The translations under genes and the position numbers were made by a program. Shown here in pieces: positions 1-8,239 of a stretch of 64,000 nt of DNA. Below the pieces are notes generated by a model, which worked only from the letters and a program-made list of their open reading frames with translations, was not told where the DNA came from and made no database searches. The DNA is from Lentzea sp. NEAU-D7 (GTDB lineage: Bacteria; Actinomycetota; Actinomycetes; Mycobacteriales; Pseudonocardiaceae): positions 27,020 through 91,019 of the forward strand of contig NZ_JAPJDL010000034.1 in the NCBI RefSeq assembly GCF_026242055.1. Reading direction: 5' to 3'. How positions within the stretch are numbered: position 1 is the first letter of the stretch; each line of letters begins with the position of its first letter.

Positions 1-222
1 ATCGAGCCCCAGCGCTCAGCCGGCGGGCACCGCCGGTACAGCCGCCACCAACTGCGCCTTGCCGCCCGCGTGCGCGCACTGGTCGACCAGGGCACGGGAC
101 TGGATGCGGCGTGCCGCATCGTCACCCTGGAAGACCAGCTCGAGGAAGCGCAGGCGCTCAACGCCAAGCTCACTCCCCCGCCTGCACCCGACGATCCGTA
201 TCCGCCGCTGCAGAGCGTGTGA
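1..222 (+). CDS. MerR/HspR-type transcriptional regulator, C-terminal fragment (5' end outside window)
   Basis: Reading frame 1 is open from the window edge to TGA at 220-222 and encodes 73 residues with no start inside the window. It begins at the wing of a MerR winged helix (RSAGGHRRYSRHQLRL, residues 5-20), followed by a helix with ACRIVTLEDQLEEA (about residues 39-52), which is how the C-terminal dimerisation helix of short HspR-like MerR regulators looks in actinobacteria. The end is proline-rich. The missing N-terminus would hold the first helix-turn-helix, so neither target nor ligand can be read. The MerR family call is firm; the HspR-like subgroup is a guess. Confidence 0.75.
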   Translation: MEPQRSAGGHRRYSRHQLRLAARVRALVDQGTGLDAACRIVTLEDQLEEAQALNAKLTPPPAPDDPYPPLQSV

Positions 223-472
223 GTCGTTCGAGGACCGGGACGTGAGCGGGAGCAACGTGTTCGTCGAGTGGCTGTATACGCGGCGCAGCACTCTTGAGCG
301 ACCAGTGAGAACTCGTCCGACGACGGCCGTCAGAGCGACGTGGACTCACCAAGTCGCCGATGTCGTAGCCCTCGGTGGGGTCGCCAAGCACCGCGACGAG
401 ATCCGCCGATGTCAGCGACTCGCTGAACACCCTCAACGAAGCCGCGTACTCCTGTTGCTCTCGCCCGGACAT
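170..472 (-). pseudogene. DUF4279-like gene, 3'-truncated
   Basis: The 100-residue frame starts at ATG 472 behind a good ribosome site (GAGGGGG). Its first about 80 residues resemble the start of DUF4279 proteins: a YAASLRVFSESLTSADL strand-helix, an LGDPTEGYDIGD turn, then HWSLKS and PLDEHV. The second half of the domain is missing. After LERL the frame runs out through low-complexity sequence that is antisense to the 3' end of the MerR gene, overlapping it by 53 bp. I read this as a decayed or truncated gene that kept its start. The function of DUF4279 is unknown. It could still be expressed as a short protein. Confidence 0.4.
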
Positions 473-627
473 CAGACGTCCCCCTCACGTCGTCCGATGA
501 TCGCGTCAGCGCCGAAAGCACGGGACGTCGCGCTGAAGGTGTCGGCCAAATCGACGCGAACAGGACCAACCGGGGGAACTGCGGCGACGCCGAGTGAGCA
601 GCGTTTTGGCAGGTAGGCTCATATGAG

Positions 628-660
628 AACGCCCCGAGCAATGATCTTGCTCGGGGCGTT
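628..660. terminator. strong intrinsic terminator hairpin
   Basis: A perfect 14-bp stem, AACGCCCCGAGCAA / TTGCTCGGGGCGTT, with a 5-base loop (TGATC), followed on the + strand by TCTTGTT. No gene clearly ends just upstream on the + strand. It may end rightward transcription from the MerR gene, or act in both directions for ddaH on the minus strand. Confidence 0.75.
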
Positions 661-663
661 TCT

Positions 664-683
664 TGTTCCGTGCATGTTCCGTG
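664..683. repeat. 11-bp spaced direct repeat TGTTCCGTG
   Basis: TGTTCCGTG occurs twice, at 664-672 and 675-683, separated by CA, right behind the terminator. The 11-bp spacing is about one helical turn, so a protein-binding pair is possible, but nothing else supports that. Confidence 0.35.
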
Positions 684-816
684 AGCCGTGGCGGACCGCC
701 GCACGAAGCGGCAGACGGTGACCTGCGGCGCTGACGTCGTTGGCAGCATCGGAGCAGGTCAACCGGCATACATGGCCTTCACGCAGGAACTGCGGAACGG
801 CACTGCGTGGGCGAGG

Positions 817-1701
817 TCAGCCGCGCAGTTCCATCGTGCAGCACTTCGGGCCGCCGCCCGACTTGCGCAGCTCCGAGATGTCCACGAACACGGGCTCGAA
901 CCCGCGCCGCGCCACCTGCTCGGCGAGATGAGTGGCCTCCACCGGCATGACGACGTGCTTGCCGTCGGACACCGCGTTCAGGCCGAGGCACACGGCGTCG
1001 TCGTCGTTGGCGATCACGGCGTCCGGGAAGAGGCGGCGGAGGACCTGCTGGGAACCCGGCGAGAAGGCTTCCGGGTAGTAGGCGACCAGGGGTGACGGGG
1101 ACTGGTCGTCGAGCATGAACAAGGCCACGTCGAGGTGGTAGAAGCGCGGGTCGACCAGCTGCAGGGACACGACCGGGACGCCGAGGACCTCCTGCGCCTC
1201 CGAGTGTGCGCCTGGGTCCGTGCGGAAGCCCGTGCCGGCGAGGAGCAGGGAGCCGGTCCAGGTGAAGTCGCCCTCTGCCTCGTTCACGGCGGTGGGCATG
1301 ACGACCGAGTTGTAGCCCGAGGACAGGAACCAGCGGCGGAAGTGGTCGGCTTCTGCCGAGCGCTGGGAGGCCCTGAACCTGGAGCCGAGGACTCGGCCGT
1401 CGATGACGGTGCCGCTGTTGGCCGAGAAGACCATGTCCGGGAGGCCGGGGACCGGGTCGATCACCTGCACGTCGTGGCCCAGGCGTTCGTAGGTCTCCTT
1501 GAGCGCGGTCCACTGCTCCACGGCCAGCGTTGTGCTGGTGGGCTGAGTGGGATCCATCCACGGGTTGATGGCGTACTCCACCGTGAAGTACGTCGGCGGG
1601 CACATGAGGTACCGACGGGTCGTCGGCATGCGCGTCGGCGCGAGGGGTGCGGCGATGTCGAGCGTGATCGGCTCGCCGGGCCCGGAGATGGATACGGTCA
1701 T
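817..1701 (-). CDS. ddaH: dimethylargininase (NG,NG-dimethylarginine dimethylaminohydrolase family)
   Basis: This 294-residue protein belongs to the amidinotransferase/deiminase fold that hydrolyses methylated arginines to citrulline and a methylamine, or in related members arginine or a derivative. Family marks: MCPPTYF near residue 33, FSANSG (92-97), EGDFT (143-147) for guanidinium binding, the catalytic histidine in FYHLDVAL (His189), and the C-terminal nucleophile region KSGGGPKCCTMEL (Cys287/288). Length is normal. ATG at 1701 starts 67 bp from the divergent AsnC-type gene, a pairing also found in M. tuberculosis (Rv2323c/Rv2324), which suggests local control. No rocD-like partner follows. 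The exact substrate cannot be told from sequence. Confidence 0.88.
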   Translation of the reverse strand: MTVSISGPGEPITLDIAAPLAPTRMPTTRRYLMCPPTYFTVEYAINPWMDPTQPTSTTLAVEQWTALKETYERLGHDVQVIDPVPGLPDMVFSANSGTVIDGRVLGSRFRASQRSAEADHFRRWFLSSGYNSVVMPTAVNEAEGDFTWTGSLLLAGTGFRTDPGAHSEAQEVLGVPVVSLQLVDPRFYHLDVALFMLDDQSPSPLVAYYPEAFSPGSQQVLRRLFPDAVIANDDDAVCLGLNAVSDGKHVVMPVEATHLAEQVARRGFEPVFVDISELRKSGGGPKCCTMELRG

Positions 1702-1767
1702 GGATCGAAATGTAAAGGGCTGTTAGACCATCGATCAACGCCGCGACATTGCGTTAACTAGGGCAGA

Positions 1768-2217
1768 ATGTTGCGTGTGGACAGCATCGACCAGCGAATC
1801 ATTTCGTGCCTCATGGCCAACGCCCGTTCCAGCTACGCGGAGATCGGGAAGGAGGTGGGGCTGAGTGCCCCCGCGGTGAAGCGGCGGGTCGACAAACTGC
1901 TGGACACGGGGGTGTTGCGCGGGTTCACGGCGGTGGTGGACCCGGAGGCGCTGGGGTGGGGCACCGAGGCCTTCGTCGAGGTGCACTGCAAGGGCAACGT
2001 CGCGCCGCACGACATCCAGCACCGGCTGGAGCCGATGGCCGAGGTCAGCGCGGCCTACACGGTGTCGGGGGCCGCGGACGCGATCGTGCACCTGCGGGCC
2101 GCGGACATCCACCACCTCGAGACCGCGCTGGAACGGCTCAGGGCCGTCGAGATCATCGACCGGACCGTGTCGACGGTTGTGCTGTCCCGGCTCCTGGACC
2201 GGCCGATCGCGCCCTAG
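1768..2217 (+). CDS. Lrp/AsnC family transcriptional regulator
   Basis: A 149-residue regulator with an N-terminal AsnC helix-turn-helix (DSIDQRIISCLMANARSSYAEIGKEVG, then the recognition helix in LSAPAVKRRVDKL, roughly residues 4-44) and a C-terminal ligand-binding RAM domain (about 70-140, with SGAADAIVHLRAADI). Proteins of this family form dimers or octamers and sense amino acids. It is divergent from ddaH, so control of arginine-derivative breakdown is the natural hypothesis. ATG at 1768 is chosen because it precedes the domain directly; GTG at 1777 is an alternative. The 66-bp spacer is relatively AT-rich and is the likely operator region. Confidence 0.88.
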   Translation: MLRVDSIDQRIISCLMANARSSYAEIGKEVGLSAPAVKRRVDKLLDTGVLRGFTAVVDPEALGWGTEAFVEVHCKGNVAPHDIQHRLEPMAEVSAAYTVSGAADAIVHLRAADIHHLETALERLRAVEIIDRTVSTVVLSRLLDRPIAP

Positions 2218-2227
2218 GGTGCGGGGC

Positions 2228-2968
2228 ATGGCTGAGGTTCTGCTGGAGCACCACGATTCCGTCGCCGTGATCACCATCAACGATCCGGAGCGGCGCAACG
2301 CACTGACCGTCGACCTGTCGCGGGAGCTCGCGGACAAGGTCGCGGAAGCGGAACGGGAAGCCAACGCGCTGGTCATCACAGGTGCTCCGCCGGCGTTCTG
2401 CGCCGGGGCGGACCTCACGCAGCTCGGCAACTCCAAGGACGAGGGACTCAAGCGGATCTACCAGGGCTTTCTCGCCGTGGCCAACGCGAAGATCCCCACG
2501 ATCGCCGCGGTCAACGGGGCGGCGGTCGGCGCGGGGCTCAACCTCGCGCTGGCCGCGGACGTGCGGATCGCCGGGCCGAAGGCGCGGTTCGACGCACGGT
2601 TCCTGCAGCTCGGCATCCACCCCGGTGGTGGCATGACGTGGATGCTGCAACGGATCGCCGGGCCGCAGACCGCCACGGCGATGACGTTGTTCGGGCAGAT
2701 CCTCGACGCCGACCAGGCCGTCGCGCACGGACTCGCCTACGCCAGGGCCGAAGACCCACTGTCAGTGGCGAAGGAGCTGGCGCGGGCCTCTGCCGAGGCT
2801 CCTGCGGAACTCGTCCGGACGATCAAGGCCACGATGCGGGCGACCGATGCAATGCACGACCACGCGGAAGCGGTCGCGCTCGAGCTGATCCCACAGGTCG
2901 CTTCGATCGACACTCCAGAGTTCGCTGCGAGGCTTGCCGCGATGAAGGCTCGGATCAGCGGACGATAA
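2228..2968 (+). CDS. enoyl-CoA hydratase/isomerase family protein
   Basis: A 246-residue crotonase-fold protein. The oxyanion-hole segments are present: GAPPAFCAGADLTQL (about residues 54-68) and VNGAAVGAGLNLALAADVRIAG (about 94-115). The position of the usual catalytic glutamate in the ELGI-type motif is glutamine here (LQLGIHPGGGM), so classical hydratase activity is doubtful and another crotonase reaction (isomerase, hydrolase or decarboxylase) is possible. ATG at 2228 fits the family start (MAEVLLEHHDSVAVITIND) better than the upstream GTG in frame. It lies 10 bp after the AsnC gene in the same direction and may be co-transcribed. Confidence 0.85.
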   Translation: MAEVLLEHHDSVAVITINDPERRNALTVDLSRELADKVAEAEREANALVITGAPPAFCAGADLTQLGNSKDEGLKRIYQGFLAVANAKIPTIAAVNGAAVGAGLNLALAADVRIAGPKARFDARFLQLGIHPGGGMTWMLQRIAGPQTATAMTLFGQILDADQAVAHGLAYARAEDPLSVAKELARASAEAPAELVRTIKATMRATDAMHDHAEAVALELIPQVASIDTPEFAARLAAMKARISGR

Positions 2969-2970
2969 GT

Positions 2971-2985
2971 GTTACCTTGGGTAAC
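2971..2985. promoter_or_regulatory. 15-bp palindrome GTTACCTTGGGTAAC
   Basis: Perfect 6-bp arms (GTTACC/GGTAAC) around TTG, two bases past the stop of the crotonase gene and about 195 bp before korA. Its form is that of a dimeric repressor site. It has too short a stem and no T-run to be a good terminator. No regulator can be assigned. Confidence 0.35.
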
Positions 2986-3179
2986 AGGTATCGAGGGTGA
3001 CGTCTGCCGCATTCGGGTATCCGCTGGTAGTGCTGTGCTTACCGTTGAGTTAAGGACCCGTTGCGGCAGGTGGGACAGTTCGTCTCGCCTGGTGGTACAC
3101 GGCCCGTCTCGCAGGCGGTCCTGGCGACTACCCTCGTGGTGGGGCACGGCCACCCTTGGAGAGAGGTATCGGCGTAGGA

Positions 3180-5018
3180 ATGAGCACTGAGACCCGCAAG
3201 CTGGATCGCGTTGTGATCCGCTTCGCCGGCGACTCCGGTGACGGCATGCAGCTCACCGGAGACCGGTTCACGTCGGAAGCGGCGGCGTTCGGCAACGACC
3301 TCGCCACGCAGCCCAACTTCCCCGCCGAGATCCGCGCACCACAGGGGACCCTGCCCGGTGTGTCGTCGTTCCAGCTGCACTTCGCCGACTACGACATCCT
3401 GACGCCCGGCGACCGTCCCGACGTCCTCGTCGCGATGAACCCCGCCGCGCTCAAGGCGAACGTCGTCGACCTGCCGGACGGCGGCATCCTCATCGTCAAC
3501 ACCGACGAGTTCTCGAAGCGGAACCTGACGAAGGTCGGGTACGACTCGAACCCGCTCGAGGACGACTCGCTCGAGAGGTTCCAGGTCCACAAGGTCGCCA
3601 TGGCGACGCTGACCATCGGCGCCCTCGAAGAGACCGGTCTCGGCAAGAAGGACGCTGAACGCGCGAAGAACATGTTCGCGCTCGGCCTGCTGTCGTGGAT
3701 GTACCACCGGCCGACCGAGGGCACGGAACGGTTCCTGCGCGAGAAGTTCGCGAAGAAGCCGGACATCGCCGAGGCCAACGTCCTGGCGTTCCGCGCCGGC
3801 TTCTACTACGGCGAGACGACCGAGGCCTTCGCCGTCACCTACGAGGTGGCGCCCGCGAAGCTCAACGTCGGCACCTACCGCCAGATCACCGGCAACACGG
3901 CGACGGCGTACGGCATCGTCGCGGCGGCCCAGCTCGCGAAGCTGCCCGTCGTGCTCGGCACGTACCCGATCACGCCGGCGTCGGACATCCTGCACGAGCT
4001 GAGCAAGCACAAGAACTTCGACATCACCACGGTGCAGGCCGAGGACGAGATCGCGGGCATCGGCATCGCCCTCGGCGCGTCCTACGGCGGTGCCATCGGC
4101 GTGACGTCGACGTCCGGCCCCGGCATCGCGCTGAAGTCCGAGACCATCGGTCTCGGCGTGATGACCGAGCTGCCGCTGCTCGTGATCGACGTGCAGCGCG
4201 GTGGCCCGTCCACCGGTCTGCCGACGAAGACCGAGCAGGCCGACCTGCTGCAGGCGATGTTCGGCCGCAACGGCGAGTCGCCCGTGCCGATCGTGGCGCC
4301 GCAGTCCCCCTCGGACTGCTTCGACGCCGTGGTCGACGCGACCAGGATCGCGCTGAAGTACCGCACCCCGGTGCTGTTCCTGAGCGACGGCGCGATCGCG
4401 AACGGCTCCGAGCCGTGGATGATCCCCGACGTCGAGACGCTGCCCGACCTCACGGTCGAGTTCGCGACCGACCCGGAGAACTTCCAGCCGTACTCCCGCG
4501 ACCCGGAGACGCTGGCGCGGCCGTGGGCCGTGCCGGGCACTCCCGGCCTGCAGCACCGCATCGGCGGTCTGGAGAAGCAGGACGTCACGGGCAACATCTC
4601 GTACGACCCGGAGAACCACGACAAGATGGTTCGCCTGCGCCAGGCCAAGATCGACGGCATCGAGGTGCCGGACGTCGTGGTCGAGGACCCGGACGGCAAC
4701 GCGAAGGTCCTGGTCGTCGGCTGGGGTTCGTCCTACGGCCCGATCGGCGCCGCGGCACGGCGGGTCCGCAAGCTCGGCCTCCCGGTCGCGCACGCGCACC
4801 TGCGGCACCTCAACCCGTTCCCCAAGAACCTGGGTGACGTGCTGAAGTCGTACGAGAAGGTCATCGTGCCGGAAATGAACCTGGGGCAGCTGGCGTTGCT
4901 GTTGAGGGCGAAGTACCTGGTGGACGCCGTGTCCTACACCAAGGTGCAGGGCCTTCCCTTCAAGGCGGAGGAGCTGCAGGACGTGCTCGCTGACGTGATC
5001 AAGGGGGTGTCGGCGTGA
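3180..5018 (+). CDS. korA: 2-oxoacid:ferredoxin oxidoreductase, alpha subunit (fused gamma-alpha)
   Basis: The 612-residue subunit carries an N-terminal gamma domain (about residues 1-190, starting RVVIRFAGDSGDGMQLTGDRF) fused to the alpha (pyrimidine-binding) domain beginning near YRQITGNTATAYG and containing GTYPITPASDI. With KorB it oxidises 2-oxoglutarate (or another 2-oxoacid) to the acyl-CoA, reducing ferredoxin, as in the actinobacterial KGOR that supplements or replaces 2-oxoglutarate dehydrogenase. ATG at 3180 is taken as start: it follows a GAGAGG ribosome site, and the protein from there matches the family. The stop overlaps korB by 4 bp (GTGA). Confidence 0.92.
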   Translation: MSTETRKLDRVVIRFAGDSGDGMQLTGDRFTSEAAAFGNDLATQPNFPAEIRAPQGTLPGVSSFQLHFADYDILTPGDRPDVLVAMNPAALKANVVDLPDGGILIVNTDEFSKRNLTKVGYDSNPLEDDSLERFQVHKVAMATLTIGALEETGLGKKDAERAKNMFALGLLSWMYHRPTEGTERFLREKFAKKPDIAEANVLAFRAGFYYGETTEAFAVTYEVAPAKLNVGTYRQITGNTATAYGIVAAAQLAKLPVVLGTYPITPASDILHELSKHKNFDITTVQAEDEIAGIGIALGASYGGAIGVTSTSGPGIALKSETIGLGVMTELPLLVIDVQRGGPSTGLPTKTEQADLLQAMFGRNGESPVPIVAPQSPSDCFDAVVDATRIALKYRTPVLFLSDGAIANGSEPWMIPDVETLPDLTVEFATDPENFQPYSRDPETLARPWAVPGTPGLQHRIGGLEKQDVTGNISYDPENHDKMVRLRQAKIDGIEVPDVVVEDPDGNAKVLVVGWGSSYGPIGAAARRVRKLGLPVAHAHLRHLNPFPKNLGDVLKSYEKVIVPEMNLGQLALLLRAKYLVDAVSYTKVQGLPFKAEELQDVLADVIKGVSA

Positions 5019-6064
5019 CCGCGATCGACCTCGGAATCCCCGGCCTGACCGGGGTACCCACCACCGACGAGAAGCAGACGGCCAGGGACTACAAGTCCGA
5101 CCAGGAAGTCCGCTGGTGCCCCGGCTGTGGCGACTACATCGTGCTCAACACCATGCAGTCGTTCCTGCCGTCGCTGGGTCTCAAGCGCGAGAACATCGTG
5201 TTCGTCTCGGGCATCGGGTGCTCGTCCCGCTTCCCGTACTACATGAACACCTACGGCATGCACTCCATCCACGGCCGTGCGCCGGCCATCGCCACGGGTC
5301 TCGCCGTGGCGCGGCCGGACCTGAGCGTGTGGGTGGTGACGGGTGACGGTGACGCGCTGTCCATCGGCGGCAACCACCTGATCCACACGTTGCGCCGCAA
5401 CGTGAACCTCAAGATCCTGCTGTTCAACAACAGGATCTACGGCCTCACCAAGGGCCAGTACTCGCCGACCTCCGAGGAAGGCAAGATCACCAAGTCGACC
5501 CCGCTCGGGTCGCTCGACCACCCGTTCAACCCGGTGTCGCTGGCACTGGGCGCGGAGGCCTCCTTCGTGGGCCGGGCGCTCGACTCGGACAAGGCCGGTC
5601 TCACGTCGGTGCTGCGCCAGGCGGCGGAGCACCGCGGCTCGGCGCTCGTCGAGATCTACCAGAACTGCCCGATCTTCAACGACGGCGCGTTCGACGTGCT
5701 GAAGGACGCGGACGAGGCACAGAGGCGGATCATCAACGTCGTCGACGGCGAGCCGATCCGGTTCGGTCGCGAGGGCGAGTACTGCGTGGTCCGCGAGGGC
5801 TTCGGGCTCGCGGTCGCCAAGTCCGCGGACGTGGACGCGAGCGACATCGTCGTGCACGACGCGTCGGACCTGAACCTGTCGTTCGCGCTCTCGCGGCTGT
5901 CGACGCAGGACCTCACGCACACCGTCACGGGCGTGTTCCGCCGTGCGGACCGCACGACGTACGACGACGGAGTGCGCGCGCAGGTCAACGAGGCCAAGGC
6001 CAGCAAGGCCGCGGACCTCAGCAAGCTGTTGCACGGCAAGGACACCTGGACCGTGGTCGGCTGA
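5015..6064 (+). CDS. korB: 2-oxoacid:ferredoxin oxidoreductase, beta subunit
   Basis: This 349-residue subunit holds thiamine diphosphate and the 4Fe-4S cluster. Visible marks: RWCPGCGDY with CxxC (about residues 33-36), GIGCSSR (third cysteine), the ThDP/Mg motif GDGDALSIGGNHLIHTLRRN followed by NLKILLFNNRIYG, and NCPIF, the likely fourth ligand. GTG at 5015 overlaps the korA stop, so the pair is translationally coupled. Electrons leave through ferredoxin; no ferredoxin gene is adjacent. A terminator follows 15 bp after the stop. Confidence 0.93.
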   Translation: MTAIDLGIPGLTGVPTTDEKQTARDYKSDQEVRWCPGCGDYIVLNTMQSFLPSLGLKRENIVFVSGIGCSSRFPYYMNTYGMHSIHGRAPAIATGLAVARPDLSVWVVTGDGDALSIGGNHLIHTLRRNVNLKILLFNNRIYGLTKGQYSPTSEEGKITKSTPLGSLDHPFNPVSLALGAEASFVGRALDSDKAGLTSVLRQAAEHRGSALVEIYQNCPIFNDGAFDVLKDADEAQRRIINVVDGEPIRFGREGEYCVVREGFGLAVAKSADVDASDIVVHDASDLNLSFALSRLSTQDLTHTVTGVFRRADRTTYDDGVRAQVNEAKASKAADLSKLLHGKDTWTVVG

Positions 6065-6078
6065 CCCCGGAACAGCTG

Positions 6079-6110
6079 AAAGGCCCCCACCGAACGCGGT
6101 GGGGGCCTTT
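6079..6110. terminator. intrinsic terminator between korB and the convergent sunset-domain gene
   Basis: A 14-bp perfect stem AAAGGCCCCCACCG / CGGTGGGGGCCTTT with AACG tetraloop and T5 on the + side. The AAA on the other side makes it work for the minus-strand gene ending at 6131 too. Confidence 0.9.
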
Positions 6111-6130
6111 TTGTCGCCTCTGGTGCGAGC

Positions 6131-8239
6131 TCACGGAGCCGGGCGGAACCCGGCCTTCTCCGCGTCGGCCTCGGTGCGGAACCACACGTCCGCGCGGGTG
6201 TCGCCGAAGTTCGCCGACCCCTCGCTGTAGTAGCGGCGGCCGGTGAGCGTGGCCTTCACCGAGAAGTCCGCGGCCGGCGCGTGGCCGTCCGACTTCGGCA
6301 GCACCGAGCCGGGACCGAACGGCGAGCGCGGGTTGAAGCCCTCCGGCTGCTGGAACCGCGCCGGCGGCGAGCCCGCGGGCGTCCCGTTCGGGCGGCCGCC
6401 GGTGGACGGCGAGAAGCCGACCGGACGCGGGCGCTGCGGGAGCGACGGCGTGGGCGGGGCCTCCTGCTTCGGCTGCTCGAACGCCGAGAACGCCGGGAAG
6501 CTCTGCTGGCGCTGCGGCGTGGTGCGCCGGGCCTCGCGGATGGGCAGGCCCGCCTCGGTGTGGCGCTGCGGCAGGTCGACGGGCTCGGGCTCCGGCTCGG
6601 GCGGGGCGGCGAGCAGCGGCTCGTCGCTCGGCACGAACTTCGGCACGAACGGCTGGTCGTTGCTCGTGTCCGGCAGCGTGCGGGTCTGGCCGAGCGCCGG
6701 CAACGGCTCGTCGGCGTCGAGCAGCGGCTCGAACAGCGAACGCGGGCGCTCGGCGACCGGCGCGGCCGGGGCAGCCGGTGCGGCGGGGGCCTCGGTCCCG
6801 TGGGAGAACGCGGCACCGACGGCACGGACCGAGCGCTCCTGGGGCTCCTCGGACTCCACCCGCGGCTCGAACGCCGAGAACGGCGCGGGCGGCGGGGCAC
6901 CGGGGGTCATGAACGGCTGGGAGAACGACCCGGTGTACTCGGGCTCGACGAACTCCTCGAAGACCCGCTCGGGCTCCTCGTGACGCTCGTGCGCGGGCTC
7001 CCGCTCCGGCTCGGACTCCTGCTCGGACTCCTGCTCGGTGTACCGCTCCTGCTCCTGCTCGGCGTGCCGCTGTTCCTCGGGCAGCGTCGACTCGAAGACG
7101 CCGTTGCGCACGCTCGGCGCGTCCAGGTCCACCGGCTCGACGATCGGCTCGATCAGCCCGGTCTGCTCGGCCGGGGACTCCGGCTCCGCCTCGGACCGCG
7201 GCTCGGTGAACCCGTCCAGCTGGCCGGAGATCTCGTCGCGCAGGCCGGGGTACTCGCCGGTGAGGTCGTTGTCCGGCCAGCTGCTCTCCTCGACGGCGAT
7301 GAACGTCGTCTGCTCGGAGCGGGTGCCGGTGGGCTCGTCCTCCTGCTCGGCTGCCTCGTCGAGGTACGTCTCGGGCTCGTCCTGCGCCCAGACCTCGCGC
7401 GGCTGGTAGATGAAGTCGTCGGACTGCTCGTCGACCTCGGGCCCCGCGGTCGGCACGCGGGCCGGCGCACCGGGCTCGGCGACCTGGTGCACGTGCGACG
7501 TCTGCTCGGCCGGGAGCTCGGGCTCCTCGTCGAAGTCCGCGGCCTCCAGGCCGGACTGCGACAGGACCGTCGTCTGCTCGGCCGGCGTCTCGGCGGGGAC
7601 CTCCCCCGGCCCGAGTCGCTCGAACAGCGAGCGCGGGCGGTCGTCCTCGGCGTCGGCGCGTGCCTTCTGCTCGGCCAGCTGCTCCTCGAAGCGGCGCTGC
7701 GCCTCTTCGGGCTCGAGGTAGTGGCGGACCTGCGCGGCCGGCTCCTCCTCCGCCTCGGGCTGGGCCTCGAAGGTGGTCGTCTCGAACGACTCCTGCTCGA
7801 ACGACTCCTGCTCGTGCGGCGTGTGCTCGAACGGGCCCTGCTCGTCCTGCTCGCGAGACGCCTGCACGGGCTCCTCGACGACCGGGAGCGGCGGCACGTG
7901 GAGCGGCGGCGGAGCGGGAGCCGGCACGGGCTCGCCGAAGTAGGCGGGCGGCTCCTGGTACGGCGCGGGAGCGGGAGGCAGTGCCGGCGCGGCCGTGGGC
8001 GGCGTCAGCACCTCGTCGCTCAGCGACCGCGGCGGCGGTGCGTCCCACTCGTCGACCACGAAGTCGTCGACGGTGCTGGACGCCGCAACCGGCGCGGCGC
8101 TCCGGCGCGCGTCGAGAAGTTGATCATCCAGGTCGGCAATCTGCTTGCGTGCGGGGCGCACCATCACCAACCAGGTGAGCAGTACTCCCGCAACGAAGGA
8201 CAGCAGGCTCCACAGCCAGACCTGCCCGAAGATGTTCAC
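6131..8239 (-). CDS. membrane-anchored protein with long acidic/proline-rich linker and C-terminal sunset domain
   Basis: 702 residues starting at GTG 8239 behind AGAAGGGG. Residues about 5-26 form one transmembrane helix (VWLWSLLSFVAGVLLTWLVMV) followed by a basic stretch, so most of the protein is probably cytoplasmic. From about 50 to 640 it is low-complexity, rich in E, P, A and S, with a repeated EQT core (TPAEQTTVLS, LPAEQTSHVH, TRSEQTTFIA, SPAEQTGLIE). The last about 40 residues (GRRYYSEGSANFGDT, RADVWFRTEADAEKAGFRP) are a sunset domain as in ArfC-like actinobacterial membrane proteins. The role is unknown; scaffold or channel-accessory functions are possible. It stands alone, converging on korB and divergent from rarD. 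Confidence 0.75.
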   Translation of the reverse strand: MNIFGQVWLWSLLSFVAGVLLTWLVMVRPARKQIADLDDQLLDARRSAAPVAASSTVDDFVVDEWDAPPPRSLSDEVLTPPTAAPALPPAPAPYQEPPAYFGEPVPAPAPPPLHVPPLPVVEEPVQASREQDEQGPFEHTPHEQESFEQESFETTTFEAQPEAEEEPAAQVRHYLEPEEAQRRFEEQLAEQKARADAEDDRPRSLFERLGPGEVPAETPAEQTTVLSQSGLEAADFDEEPELPAEQTSHVHQVAEPGAPARVPTAGPEVDEQSDDFIYQPREVWAQDEPETYLDEAAEQEDEPTGTRSEQTTFIAVEESSWPDNDLTGEYPGLRDEISGQLDGFTEPRSEAEPESPAEQTGLIEPIVEPVDLDAPSVRNGVFESTLPEEQRHAEQEQERYTEQESEQESEPEREPAHERHEEPERVFEEFVEPEYTGSFSQPFMTPGAPPPAPFSAFEPRVESEEPQERSVRAVGAAFSHGTEAPAAPAAPAAPVAERPRSLFEPLLDADEPLPALGQTRTLPDTSNDQPFVPKFVPSDEPLLAAPPEPEPEPVDLPQRHTEAGLPIREARRTTPQRQQSFPAFSAFEQPKQEAPPTPSLPQRPRPVGFSPSTGGRPNGTPAGSPPARFQQPEGFNPRSPFGPGSVLPKSDGHAPAADFSVKATLTGRRYYSEGSANFGDTRADVWFRTEADAEKAGFRPAP

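Larger units (their letters stand above)
473..816. other. intergenic region without a recognisable gene
   Basis: Between the DUF4279 relic and dimethylargininase I find no convincing coding frame on either strand; the open frames present are short and compositionally like shadows. It contains the strong hairpin at 628-660 and a short direct repeat at 664-683. In mycobacteria the dimethylargininase-like gene is followed by rocD genes. Nothing like rocD is visible here. Confidence 0.5.

Noticed and set aside
560..664. tRNA gene before the terminator at 628-660
   Set aside because: No cloverleaf could be laid out. TGGCAGGTAG is not followed by consistent acceptor, anticodon and T-arm pairing.
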